A stretch of DNA of 64,000 nucleotides from Bacteroidota bacterium (GTDB lineage: Bacteria; Bacteroidota; Bacteroidia; Bacteroidales; Lentimicrobiaceae), in assembly GCA_009773515.1 (NCBI GenBank), contig WSXX01000002.1, forward strand, positions 1 to 64,000, read 5' to 3'. The notes beneath the pieces were generated by a model, which saw nothing but the letters and a program-made list of their open reading frames with translations, was not told the origin of the DNA and did not search any database. Shown here in pieces: positions 54,261 through 63,399 of this stretch (positions are counted from its first letter, which is position 1; each line of letters opens with the position of its first letter). Both the position numbers and the translations under genes were made by a program.

Positions 54261-55550
54261 TTAAAGATTTTCAGCCCACTTCATCCTGTCCTCAGGAGAA
54301 AACTGCCAGGGCGCACCGTTATTTTCAATATTGGCAAACATCGTATTCAATGATGCCGGAGCTGCTGATTCTTCCATCACCAGATATCGGCGCATATCCA
54401 GAATCAACGTGGGATGGTTAATGTTGATCGGGCACTCCTGTGCACAGGCATTGCAAGTGGTGCAAGCCCAGAGTTCCTCGGTGGAAATGTAATCGCCGAT
54501 CAGCGATTTGCCATCATCGTACGAAATGTTTTTAAGCAAACCAGGCCCTTTTTCCTTCATACGGGCACGCAGATCAACAAATATTTTGCGCGGCGAAAGT
54601 TTTTTGCCGGTAATATTGGCCGGACAAACGGCAGTGCATCTTCCGCATTCGGTACAGGCCAGTGAATCAAGATAATTTTTCCAGGTAACATCCTCCACAT
54701 CCTTCACACCAAAACGCAAGGGAACTGCATCGCCTTCAGGAGCCGGCGCAAATGCAGTTTCAGGATCAAGCATCAGCTTAACTTCCCGGGTAACATTTTC
54801 CATATTCGGCAAATGACCCAGTGGCTCAAGCCGGCTGAGAAATACATTTGGGATTGATGTAAACACATGAAAATGTTTGGAATAAGGCAGAATATTTGCA
54901 AAAGCAAAAATCAGAAGTATATGCACCCACCACCATACTTCATGCAGGAAGTACAAATTCTGGTTTTCACCAAAAAGGATTGGAGCCAGCGCAGCACTTA
55001 CAGGAAAGACTCCTTCATAATTATCAGCATGGATCTGCACATAAGTCAGGTTAACTCCGGCCAGCGAAATCATAAGCAGAAAAATAATAGACAGGGCAAT
55101 TAAAGCGTCAATTTTTGATTTCGGCTGCATTTCAATGCCATAAAAACGTCTGATGGTCATAAAGAGCCTTCGGATCAGGAATATAATGATGGATAACATA
55201 ATTACGTAGGCCATAATATCGCCCGAAGCCATCACAAAATCGTAAAACCAGCCGGTAGCCGACATGCTTCGCTCGATGCCCGCAATGCCATCAATCACCA
55301 TTTCAATACTACCCAGTGTGATCACCATAAAACCCCAGAAAACCAGTGCATGGATAAATCCTATGACCGGAAGCCGGAATATTTTGGTTTGCCCGATGGC
55401 AACTTTCAGGGTAATATTAATTCTTTTTCCCCACTGGGAAACGGGAAATGGCTTGGTTAGTCTGAAAAAACTGTAAATCCGCTTCACCGTATAAGCGAAG
55501 AAACCAAGCGTTATTAGCAGGACGATGATAAATATTATTTGTTTGACCAT
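54261..55550 (-). CDS. Membrane-bound 4Fe-4S electron-transfer protein (HdrE/NarI-like plus ferredoxin domain)
   Basis: The protein has 429 residues from the ATG at 55550; a TTG at 55583 would only add 11 residues before the first helix. About six membrane segments fill residues 1-240 (IIFIIVLLITLGFFAYTV, IGFIHALVFWGFMVITLG, IFLLMISLAGVNLTYVQI), with histidines such as FIHALVFWG and HEVWWWVHILLIFAFA suggesting b-haem ligation as in NarI. The C-terminal part has two 4Fe-4S motifs, CTECGRCTAVCPANITGKKL and CTTCNACAQECPININHP. Proteins of this type transfer electrons between quinones and cytosolic carriers. The partner CCG protein is encoded 30 bp downstream. The number of haems and the physiological acceptor are unknown. 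Confidence 0.9.
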   Translation of the reverse strand: MVKQIIFIIVLLITLGFFAYTVKRIYSFFRLTKPFPVSQWGKRINITLKVAIGQTKIFRLPVIGFIHALVFWGFMVITLGSIEMVIDGIAGIERSMSATGWFYDFVMASGDIMAYVIMLSIIIFLIRRLFMTIRRFYGIEMQPKSKIDALIALSIIFLLMISLAGVNLTYVQIHADNYEGVFPVSAALAPILFGENQNLYFLHEVWWWVHILLIFAFANILPYSKHFHVFTSIPNVFLSRLEPLGHLPNMENVTREVKLMLDPETAFAPAPEGDAVPLRFGVKDVEDVTWKNYLDSLACTECGRCTAVCPANITGKKLSPRKIFVDLRARMKEKGPGLLKNISYDDGKSLIGDYISTEELWACTTCNACAQECPININHPTLILDMRRYLVMEESAAPASLNTMFANIENNGAPWQFSPEDRMKWAENL

Positions 55551-55703
55551 AAAATCGGACTTATGGATTAAAACTCGCTGCAAGATAGGAAATACTTAAG
55601 AAACAAGATATGAAATGCAGCTTTTTTTTGAGATATGGAAGAACTGACAATCGATTATATGCATCAGAAGTATAAAATCATCATTAAAAAAACCTGAAAA
55701 ATT

Positions 55704-55732
55704 TTGCATCTCTGAAAAATGATTTACTTTTG
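55704..55732 (+). promoter_or_regulatory. Candidate promoter of tryptophanase
   Basis: TTG (55704-55706), 18 bp, TACTTTTG (55725-55732). Transcription would start near 55739 and leave a leader of about 168 nt before the tnaA ATG. Confidence 0.5.
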
Positions 55733-55746
55733 GCCACAACAAGCTG

Positions 55747-55833
55747 ATGAAAATGCATACATCTTACCATTACCGGCTAACGTCTAAAACCATCTTCCGT
55801 AATATAAAGAACCGGGACGAATACCAGTTTTAG
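55747..55833 (+). CDS. Possible 28-residue leader peptide upstream of tryptophanase
   Basis: An ATG just after the predicted transcription start opens a 28-codon frame (MKMHTSYHYRLTSKTIFRN..., ending DEYQF) that stops 73 bp before tnaA. It contains three tyrosines but no tryptophan, so it is not a TnaC-type sensor. It may be a chance frame. Confidence 0.25.
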   Translation: MKMHTSYHYRLTSKTIFRNIKNRDEYQF

Positions 55834-55906
55834 TTTACTATTTATCAGTTGATTATTCATCTGACCCCTGTTTTTATTACCATTCATTTCAAAAAAAATT
55901 ACAACT

Positions 55907-57283
55907 ATGGAATTACCATTTGCCGAATCATATAAAATTAAAATGGTGGAACCACTCCGCCGCAGTACCCGCGAAGAAAGGGAAAAATGGATTAAAGAAG
56001 CCAATTACAATCTGTTTAAGCTTAAAAGCGAGCAGGTATTTATCGACCTGCTCACCGACTCTGGTACCGGTGCCATGAGCGACCGCCAATGGAGTGAAAT
56101 GATGCTTGGTGACGAAAGTTATGCCGGAGCCTCATCTTACTTCAAAATGAAAGCCGCAATTGAGGAAATACTCGGATTTGAGTACTTTCTGCCAACACAT
56201 CAGGGTCGTGCTGCTGAAAACGTACTTTTCTCCGCACTGGTTAAAGCAGGAGATATAGTTCCCGGAAATTCACACTTCGACACAACCAAAGGACATATTG
56301 AATTCCGGAAAGCCAAAGCTGTGGATTGCACCATTTCTGAAGCTTTCGACACCACGATAAGTCATCCGTTTAAAGGAAATATAGACCTGAACAAACTTGA
56401 AGATGTGCTGAAAAGCCATCCTAAAGAAAAAATTCCGTTTCTGGTGGTTACCATCACCTGCAACTCCTCCGGTGGTCAACCGGTTTCTATGGAAAACATG
56501 CGTAATGTGAAGCAACTTGCTGATAAATATGGCATTATGACCATTTTCGACTCGGCCCGTTTTGCCGAAAATGCCTATTTCATTAAAACCCGCGAAGCTG
56601 GTTATGCAAACAAAACCATACGCGAAATCGTACTGGAAATGTTCAGCTATGCCGATGCCATGACCATGAGCAGTAAAAAAGACGCCATTGTGAACATGGG
56701 CGGTTTTATTGCACTTCGCAGCAAAGAGCTGTTCGAAAAAGCTTCGGTTTTCAACATCATGTTTGAAGGTTACATTACCTATGGCGGCATGTCAGGTCGC
56801 GATATGAATGCTCTCGCTCAGGGCTTGCGCGAAGGCACAGAGTTTGATTACCTTGAAACCCGTATTGGTCAGGTAGCTCACCTTGGACAAAGACTGGTTG
56901 ATTTTGGCATTCCTGTTCAGCAACCGTTTGGAGGACATGCAATATTTGTGGATGCCAAGCGATTTTTGCCCCAGTTGCCCAAAGAACAATTTCAGGCACA
57001 GACACTGGCAGTTGAACTTTACCTTGAAGGAGGTGTGAGGGGTGTTGAAATCGGTGCTCTGCTTGCTGACCGTGATCCTGATACCCGCGAAAACCGCTTT
57101 CCTGCATTAGAATTGCTCAGACTTACCATTCCACGAAGGGTTTACACAAACAACCACATGGATTACGTAGCTACTGCCCTGGCCAATGTGTTTGAGCGCA
57201 GAAACAGTATTGTCAAAGGTTTGAAAATTACCGGCGAAGCGCCAATTATGAGGCACTTTACTGTTGATCTGGCAAGAGAATAA
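55907..57283 (+). CDS. tnaA: Tryptophanase (tryptophan indole-lyase)
   Basis: The 458-residue PLP enzyme splits L-tryptophan into indole, pyruvate and ammonia. PLP lysine is Lys258 in TMSSKKDAIVNMGG. DSGTGAMSDRQWSEMM, PTHQGRAAENV and SARFAENAYFIK are common to tryptophanase and tyrosine phenol-lyase. Residues that separate the two favour tryptophanase: Asp125 in HFDTTKGH (Thr in tyrosine phenol-lyase), GVEIGALLADRDP (where tyrosine phenol-lyase has an Arg, in MERG) and His450 in MRHFTVDL (Phe in tyrosine phenol-lyase). The comparisons are from recalled family sequences. It lacks an adjacent tryptophan permease. A terminator follows at 57333-57377. Activity on other amino acids such as serine or cysteine is also usual for the family. 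Confidence 0.94.
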   Translation: MELPFAESYKIKMVEPLRRSTREEREKWIKEANYNLFKLKSEQVFIDLLTDSGTGAMSDRQWSEMMLGDESYAGASSYFKMKAAIEEILGFEYFLPTHQGRAAENVLFSALVKAGDIVPGNSHFDTTKGHIEFRKAKAVDCTISEAFDTTISHPFKGNIDLNKLEDVLKSHPKEKIPFLVVTITCNSSGGQPVSMENMRNVKQLADKYGIMTIFDSARFAENAYFIKTREAGYANKTIREIVLEMFSYADAMTMSSKKDAIVNMGGFIALRSKELFEKASVFNIMFEGYITYGGMSGRDMNALAQGLREGTEFDYLETRIGQVAHLGQRLVDFGIPVQQPFGGHAIFVDAKRFLPQLPKEQFQAQTLAVELYLEGGVRGVEIGALLADRDPDTRENRFPALELLRLTIPRRVYTNNHMDYVATALANVFERRNSIVKGLKITGEAPIMRHFTVDLARE

Positions 57284-57332
57284 TTGTTTCACCGGAACTT
57301 TTCAAAATTCGTAAATTCAGAATAACTTTAGG

Positions 57333-57377
57333 GCTTCGGATACATTTGCGTCTGTCAGGTGTAGCCGAAGCTTTTTT
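57333..57377 (+). terminator. Terminator after tryptophanase, overlapping a possible promoter
   Basis: GCTTCGG (57333-57339) pairs with CCGAAGC (57365-57371) followed by six T residues. The loop contains TACATTTG (57341-57348), a match to the -7 element that could serve the gene at 57437. Confidence 0.6.
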
Positions 57378-57436
57378 CATGAAAACCAATTTTTCTGAGT
57401 CGAAAACCGGGAGTTTTTTAAACCCATTTCTGAGTT

Positions 57437-58369
57437 ATGTTGCCCGAAATAAGAATCATTCGCTACAACAATGCACGCTTTGAGGAAGGCTGTATTTATC
57501 CCTTCTCTATTCTGAAAAGGATTGAAGTCTCAGAAAATGAAGCTTATTATGTTTTGCTTGATCCCAAGGGGTATAAAATACTTTTGCCCGCTGAAGTTTA
57601 TGCACATTATGGTTTTGAAGCGGGGGCAGAAATTCTTTGCAGAATTGACAAAATAAACTGCAGTGGACAGGTTTTTCTTGAACCGTTGCATCCGGTTTAC
57701 ACCGAAAATGAAACCTATGCTTTTGAAATCAACCGGCGATGGATTGAGGAGACTGAAGTTAATGAAAAACAGCACTTTATTGAATTGACAGATGTAAATA
57801 AAATGCCTTACAGTTTAAAGGTTTCCGAAGGGGATTATGAGGCATATTCTTCAGCAAGCCTGATAAATTGCAGGGTTGAAAGGATCAAAAAAGCGAAACT
57901 TCACCTGCAGGCAGTTCATAAAACGGAATCGGATCTGACATTTATTCCCGGAAATTATTATACGCTGAAGGTAAAGAATCTGGCAAGCGAATTTTACAAT
58001 CTCACCGATACGAATGGCAATACTCATCAGCTGGAAAGCAAGTGGTATGACCATTACAACATTAAAGAAGGTGATATGATACGCTGTAAATTTTTGTATT
58101 ATTCCGAAAATGGAAGTCTGGTTCTGGAACCGGAAAATCCTATTTACCGGGAAGGTGAATTGTATGAATTCCCGATCCGATACATTCAAAAAATGGAATA
58201 TGCTGATGGCTCTTCAGATGCAACTGCAATCGCAGATGATGTTTTTGGTGAAGAGGCACATTTAAAATTGCCCTCCGGCTGGGTTGACCAGATTGCCGGA
58301 AAGACTAAGCTGACAGCACGCCTAGATCGGTTGAGAAAAAGCAGGGTGCATGGAACGGTGATTTTCTGA
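57437..58369 (+). CDS. Unrecognised protein of repeated OB-like modules
   Basis: I do not recognise a named family. The 310 residues contain three to four repeats of about 85-90 residues. Each has a Y.F.I/V...-strand, an L.D..G....L segment (VLLDPKGYKILLPAEVYAHY, ELTDVNKMPYSLKV, NLTDTNGNTHQLESKWYDHY), then ..EG..I.C.I..I/..-strand and a closing (L)EP.(H/N)P.Y.E...Y.F (FLEPLHPVYTENETYAFEI, LVLEPENPIYREGELYEFPI). The pattern suggests S1/OB-fold beta-barrels that might bind RNA or other ligands; that is inference. There is no signal peptide, so it is cytoplasmic. It may be driven by a TACATTTG element inside the upstream terminator. Confidence 0.7.
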   Translation: MLPEIRIIRYNNARFEEGCIYPFSILKRIEVSENEAYYVLLDPKGYKILLPAEVYAHYGFEAGAEILCRIDKINCSGQVFLEPLHPVYTENETYAFEINRRWIEETEVNEKQHFIELTDVNKMPYSLKVSEGDYEAYSSASLINCRVERIKKAKLHLQAVHKTESDLTFIPGNYYTLKVKNLASEFYNLTDTNGNTHQLESKWYDHYNIKEGDMIRCKFLYYSENGSLVLEPENPIYREGELYEFPIRYIQKMEYADGSSDATAIADDVFGEEAHLKLPSGWVDQIAGKTKLTARLDRLRKSRVHGTVIF

Positions 58370-58583
58370 ATAAGCAATCATGAAAGTTAAAATTTCAACT
58401 TTCGATAGATCAAAATCTCATGTTTGCATATTCTTAAAACGCCAAACTAAGGGATTTATAAAAGGCTCTCCCCTTTCATATTTTTATTTTTCTGGTCTTC
58501 AGGTTTCTGTTTGCCATTTTGCAGAAGTTTTCTATATTTACCTGATTGAATTTCAGGTGAACAGAAACCAAATTTGATTTCAC

Positions 58584-60956
58584 ATGAGCAACTGTCCGGA
58601 ATGTGGCATGGCCCTGAAGCAGAATGCCCGTTTTTGCACCGCATGCGGCCACAGGATTCAACAGGTATCTATAGTTCAAAAGGCAGAATCATCAGTTAAT
58701 TTATGCCCGGATTGCGGATGGAGTCAGCCCGAAGGTTCAAGGTTCTGTAATCAATGTGGAAGTGCTGTGAAAGGCAGAACTCGGATTGGCAGTTGTATTG
58801 ATCCTGCACAAAGCAAGCCGGACAACCTGGCTAAACCCTCAAAACCGAAACGATGGTTCAGATATGTAACCATAACCTTGCTGGCGCTGTTGCTGCTGGT
58901 TGCGCATGTTTCTTATTTTGATTTTTTCAGGGAACCCGAAATCAAACGCACCTTGATAGCTTCTTATCTGCTTCAGCCCAACGACTCTACCCCACTGATA
59001 ATTGAATATGGCAGCGAAGTGCGGATAAACATACCGGTTGGGCAAATCAATCAAAGTGACTCGCTGAAATTATACAGTCTTGAGAATCTAAGGCCTCCGG
59101 AAGCAGGTTTACAGTTTGTGAGAGCTTATGATTTTGAGTTTCAGAAAACCAAAGAATTTAAAGAACACGTAGAAGTCAATGTTAGTCTTCCGGCAGAAAC
59201 GAAAACAGAAGGAATGGACTTTTTTGCCCTTCATTTCAACGAAAAAAACGGAAGCTGGGAAGAACTGCTCACCTTTTGGGATGAAAACGAACCTCAGGTT
59301 AGTTTCTTTACCCGTTCTTTTTCGCCAGTGGGTGTTTCGTCTGAGGAGCGTTTTAAAGGGGGTCTCAATATGCGCATTCGTTCTATGAAACGGCCTTCAA
59401 CACTAAAAAAGATACCTGATATTGCACAATCTGAAAAAATACTGGAACAATATTCCAATTTTCAGGCACCGGGAAGCAATGCCTTCCGGCAGGGCATGGA
59501 TGCAGTATCTGAAGCTTTTGGTTTAACTTCAGCTTTTACCGGTTTTACCGAAGAAGTGGCTCGTTTGCCTATCTTCAGTAAGTTCAACAGCAATGCGGGA
59601 GAATTGGGAGTACTCTTTTCGCTTTACCAGTTCTCAGTTGAAATTTATGATGGCAAAGATCAACAGGCAAAGCTTAACCTGAGCAAAAACCTTTTATCAT
59701 ACTCATTAGGCAAATGGGGTTGGCAAGGGCTGCGGATTGCAAACATTGGTATCTTTATTTTTGATTATACACTTACCAAATTTGGAACTGCCATGCACCA
59801 AATGGCAGAAGAGAAATGGGAAAAACAATACAATGAATTCAATAAAACCCGAAACCGATATCGCAAAGATGCAGCAGGATGGAAAAAGTTTATGCTCGAT
59901 AATATAGACAACAGGGAATCATTCAAAGAAGTTATTGATGCAGAGGTGCATCAATATCTGCGCGATTTTACCAATGATGAAGTAGTGGGAAATATGCCTG
60001 TAATGTATGAAGAAACCCTTATGGCTCAAGAAAGGATCAGGGTTTATGAACTTCTCAACATGGTTGTTAAGGTGGTTAATGAAGAGATTGAGAAAAAACG
60101 GCAAGACGAAATCATTGAAAAGTTTATTGCTCTGAAGGATCTGCTTAACTCTAAAGGGCAGGTAAGGGTGAGCGTTTATGGCGAATTGGCAGAAAGCAAA
60201 GAAGTTGCTGGTTTGCCGGTCAGGATTAAATCCGAAAAACATCCTGAAGTATGGAAGGGTGTGACAAATGGAGCCGGACAGTTTACGTTTGACTTTACCT
60301 GGCTCTCATATTTGTGGCATGGCAGACCAACAGTGGTTGAAGTGATATATAAGAACAAGCCTCTCACCCAGGAATTTGACATGGGCAACCAAAGCACTGA
60401 TGTGAGATTTTATATTGACAAGGATTCAGATGAAAATGAGAAGGAGGAAAATAAGGATTTGAGTTTCTCTCAGATTCTTTCGCAGATTGGTGGGAGCTAT
60501 TCGGGTATTTGTACGAAAACCGAAACCATTGATGCTGCCGGCAAAAAGTTAGTAGAAGAACAAACACAAGTGGATGCCGGGCCAAATGCAAGCGAACAGG
60601 CAGTAAAGATTCAGGTTGACCGCTCTGGCAATGCCAACGTTACGATCAGACTCAGCCCAAATGATACAACGATTTACTTTGCCTTTACAGGAAAAGGCAA
60701 ATTTGAGGCCGGACCGGATGGCTCTCCGGTGGCAACCTTTCCCATGAATTATGAATCGAGAATAAACGCTCAGGATAAAGTGAAAGAGGTCGTTGAGCCA
60801 TTAAAAAAATTAATGGATTTTTTAGTTAATCTTTACAAGTATTCCATGCAGATGGAATACAGAGACGGCGTTCTGTTTGCCCGTTTAAAAGGTACAATGG
60901 TTTACGAAGGACAGGAAGCCTATATTGTGTATTATTATGAGATAAAAAAGCAATAA
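58584..60956 (+). CDS. Large membrane-anchored protein with two N-terminal zinc ribbons, unknown function
   Basis: The 790-residue protein begins with two zinc-ribbon knuckles: Cys4-x2-Cys7 with Cys18-x2-Cys21 (NCPECGMALKQNARFCTACG) and Cys41-x2-Cys44 with Cys55-x2-Cys58 (LCPDCGWSQPEGSRFCNQCG). A basic linker leads to one membrane helix (about 94-113, VTITLLALLLLVAHVSYF). By the positive-inside rule the ribbons face the cytoplasm and the ~670-residue C-terminal part faces the periplasm. That part contains a strand-rich domain (about 115-260), a helical region (about 290-500) and a beta domain near 520-600 (VSVYGELAESKEVAGLPVRI, like a carboxypeptidase-regulatory fold). A lipocalin-like tail follows (SQILSQIGGSYSGICTKTET). 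No enzymatic motif is seen. Confidence 0.75.
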   Translation: MSNCPECGMALKQNARFCTACGHRIQQVSIVQKAESSVNLCPDCGWSQPEGSRFCNQCGSAVKGRTRIGSCIDPAQSKPDNLAKPSKPKRWFRYVTITLLALLLLVAHVSYFDFFREPEIKRTLIASYLLQPNDSTPLIIEYGSEVRINIPVGQINQSDSLKLYSLENLRPPEAGLQFVRAYDFEFQKTKEFKEHVEVNVSLPAETKTEGMDFFALHFNEKNGSWEELLTFWDENEPQVSFFTRSFSPVGVSSEERFKGGLNMRIRSMKRPSTLKKIPDIAQSEKILEQYSNFQAPGSNAFRQGMDAVSEAFGLTSAFTGFTEEVARLPIFSKFNSNAGELGVLFSLYQFSVEIYDGKDQQAKLNLSKNLLSYSLGKWGWQGLRIANIGIFIFDYTLTKFGTAMHQMAEEKWEKQYNEFNKTRNRYRKDAAGWKKFMLDNIDNRESFKEVIDAEVHQYLRDFTNDEVVGNMPVMYEETLMAQERIRVYELLNMVVKVVNEEIEKKRQDEIIEKFIALKDLLNSKGQVRVSVYGELAESKEVAGLPVRIKSEKHPEVWKGVTNGAGQFTFDFTWLSYLWHGRPTVVEVIYKNKPLTQEFDMGNQSTDVRFYIDKDSDENEKEENKDLSFSQILSQIGGSYSGICTKTETIDAAGKKLVEEQTQVDAGPNASEQAVKIQVDRSGNANVTIRLSPNDTTIYFAFTGKGKFEAGPDGSPVATFPMNYESRINAQDKVKEVVEPLKKLMDFLVNLYKYSMQMEYRDGVLFARLKGTMVYEGQEAYIVYYYEIKKQ

Positions 60957-61180
60957 CAGCCTGATGAGATTCGCTGAATGCTGCGGTGGTTTTTTATGTT
61001 CCCGGCTGATAAATGCACAGACTTATCGATTTACCGATTAAATGAGTCAAAAGTTCTGCATGCAAGTTCCCGAATCCACTTATACCTGCAATTCGTCAGG
61101 CAAATTCAACAATTCAGAAACAAAATATTTCACAGGCTTATTGCTGGGTGCATCTTTGCATCATCAAATCAAAATAAGCC

Positions 61181-63340
61181 ATGAAATTTTACCTGCTGAT
61201 CGTTTTCTTTCTTCTCATAAATGCCTTAAGTGCGCAAACCACCATCAGTGGAACCGTAAAAGCACAAAAAGACGGCACACTCCCCGGAGCAAACATCTAT
61301 TTAAAAGGGACTTACGATGGAACTTCCAGCGATGTGAATGGAAGGTTCAGTTTTAAAACCCAAAAAAGCGGAACCCATATCCTGGTTATTGAATTTCTTG
61401 GTTATGAGCCGTTTGCCAAAGAAATAAACCTGACCGGCATAGAAATCAATTTGCTGATTGAGCTAAAAGAGACCTTCAGCAAACTTGACGCTGTCACCAT
61501 TACCGCAGGAACTTTTGAAGCCGGAGATAAGAAACAGGCAAACACCCTTACTTCGCTCGATATGATAACAACCGCCGGAGCTGCCGGTGATGTTTTCGGG
61601 GCTTTGAGAACCTTACCCGGCACTACCACCAACGGCGAATCGGGAAGATTATTTGTAAAAGGTGGCGACAGCGAAGAATCACAAACCTATATTGACGGAG
61701 CACTGGTGCATACACCATACATCTCAACAGCACCAAACACTGCCACCCGCGGAAGGTTTAACCCATTCATGTTTAAAGGAACCATCTTCAGTACCGGTGG
61801 TTATTCTGCCGAATACGGTCAAGCCTTATCAAGCGTGCTGCTGCTCAATACCAACGATATGCCAACGCAGGATCAGCTTGATATCTCCGTTTTATCGATT
61901 GGCCCGGAACTGGCAGGCACAAAGCTCTGGGGAAGCGGCGCAGTAACTGCCACGCTTACCTATAATAATCTTCAGCCCTATATGAATCTGGTGCCTCAGA
62001 ATTTCGAATGGAAAAAAGCACCTGAATCAACCGCTGCAGCCATCAGCATAAGACAAAAAACCGGGAAAACCGGAATGCTGAAAGTATATGCAAGTTTCGA
62101 TGACGGAAATTTCAGGCTTGCGCAGGAGGATCTGGATCAGGATAAAATGATCGATTTTGCACTCGGAAACAGAAATACATTCGTCAATACATCTTACCGC
62201 ACTGCAATAAACAAGAATTGGAGTGCAGCCACCTCAGCATCTTTCACTGCTGATGCTGACGATGTTACTTTTGATGGCAATCAGTTCGATAAAGAGTTAA
62301 AGGGTTTTCACCTGAAACAAACAATCTCCAACGAACTCAACGAAAAAGTTACCTTGCGTGGAGGTGGAGAATGGTTTTCGCGTTCTGTGGAACAAACTTA
62401 TCAATCCCCGACCGACACTTTTGTAAATCAATACGACAACAATACCTTTGCTGCCTTCGCAGAAGCTGAAATGTATGCTTCAAAACGTTTTGTAACCCGC
62501 GTAGGAGCCAGAGTTGAACACTCCTCATACCTGAAAACCACCAATTTCGCTCCACGGCTGACTGCTGCCTGGAAAATGGATGAAACAAGTCAGTTTTCAA
62601 TGGCATGGGGATGGTTTCACCAGAACCCGAACGATGATTTTCTTATCTACACCAGCAAACTTGATTATGAAAGGGCCGATCATTATACGCTGAGTTATCA
62701 GTCGGCAAAAAACGGAAGAACGCTGCGAACCGAAGTTTATCTAAAAGACTACAGAAATCTGGTAAAACAAAACTCTGATGAATTCTTCCTTCCTGAAAGT
62801 TACAACAACAAAGGAAGTGGCTATGCAGCCGGATTGGATATTTTCTGGAGAGACAAAAAAAGCATTAAAAACGGCGATTACTGGATTTCTTACTCCTATC
62901 TTGATACTAAACGCGACTACCGCCGATATCCGGAACTGGCCGTACCAACCTTTGCTTCAAAACATAACCTTTCAGTGGTTTACAAACATTGGTTCGGTAA
63001 ACTAAGGTCGCTGGCAAGTGTAAACTATGTATATTCTTCTCCAAGGGTTTATAACAATCCGAACAGCGAAAAATTCAACGGCGAAAAAACACTTGCCTAC
63101 CAAAGCCTTGACATAAGCTGGAGCTTTCTTTACAGACAGAACATTATCTTTTATGGTGCAGTAACCAATGTTCCGGGCTTCAAACAGGAATTTGGAAGGC
63201 GGTTTTCAGACCAGCCCGACCAGAACGGACTTTTTAAAAGTGCAGCCATAGTTCCGGGTTCTGATAGATTTTATGTGATTGCCATTCTGATCACGCTAAC
63301 CAAAAAAGGCACTGAAAACCAACTGGATAAAATCCAGTAA
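61181..63340 (+). CDS. TonB-dependent outer-membrane receptor with N-terminal carboxypeptidase-regulatory domain
   Basis: The 719-residue protein has a signal peptide (MKFYLLIVFFLLINALSAQ). A CarboxypepD_reg-like beta domain (about 20-105: TTISGTVKAQKDGTLPGANI, FLGYEPFAKEINLTG) is followed by a plug domain (about 115-225, SGRLFVKGGDSEESQTYIDG, STGGYSAEYGQALSSVLLL) and a beta-barrel to the C-terminus. It is shorter than SusC-type receptors (about 1000 residues) and has no SusD partner, so it is more like siderophore or metal receptors; the ligand is unknown. Energy would come from TonB. The next gene starts 59 bp downstream and may be co-transcribed. Confidence 0.93.
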   Translation: MKFYLLIVFFLLINALSAQTTISGTVKAQKDGTLPGANIYLKGTYDGTSSDVNGRFSFKTQKSGTHILVIEFLGYEPFAKEINLTGIEINLLIELKETFSKLDAVTITAGTFEAGDKKQANTLTSLDMITTAGAAGDVFGALRTLPGTTTNGESGRLFVKGGDSEESQTYIDGALVHTPYISTAPNTATRGRFNPFMFKGTIFSTGGYSAEYGQALSSVLLLNTNDMPTQDQLDISVLSIGPELAGTKLWGSGAVTATLTYNNLQPYMNLVPQNFEWKKAPESTAAAISIRQKTGKTGMLKVYASFDDGNFRLAQEDLDQDKMIDFALGNRNTFVNTSYRTAINKNWSAATSASFTADADDVTFDGNQFDKELKGFHLKQTISNELNEKVTLRGGGEWFSRSVEQTYQSPTDTFVNQYDNNTFAAFAEAEMYASKRFVTRVGARVEHSSYLKTTNFAPRLTAAWKMDETSQFSMAWGWFHQNPNDDFLIYTSKLDYERADHYTLSYQSAKNGRTLRTEVYLKDYRNLVKQNSDEFFLPESYNNKGSGYAAGLDIFWRDKKSIKNGDYWISYSYLDTKRDYRRYPELAVPTFASKHNLSVVYKHWFGKLRSLASVNYVYSSPRVYNNPNSEKFNGEKTLAYQSLDISWSFLYRQNIIFYGAVTNVPGFKQEFGRRFSDQPDQNGLFKSAAIVPGSDRFYVIAILITLTKKGTENQLDKIQ

Positions 63341-63399
63341 ACAAGCTTAAAATTTCTGCAAATCTCAACATTAAACAATAACCCTCAAAACCAAACACA

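Larger units (their letters stand above)
55551..55906. other. Divergent regulatory region before tryptophanase, 356 bp
   Basis: It contains the tnaA promoter candidate (55704-55732) and a small open frame (55747-55833) in the expected leader. On the minus side, toward the Fe-S gene, only a weak TATCTTGC sequence is seen. Confidence 0.5.

Noticed and set aside
55907-57283. Tyrosine phenol-lyase instead of tryptophanase
   Set aside because: Asp125, the VEIG segment and His450 match tryptophanase, while tyrosine phenol-lyase has Thr, Arg and Phe at these points.
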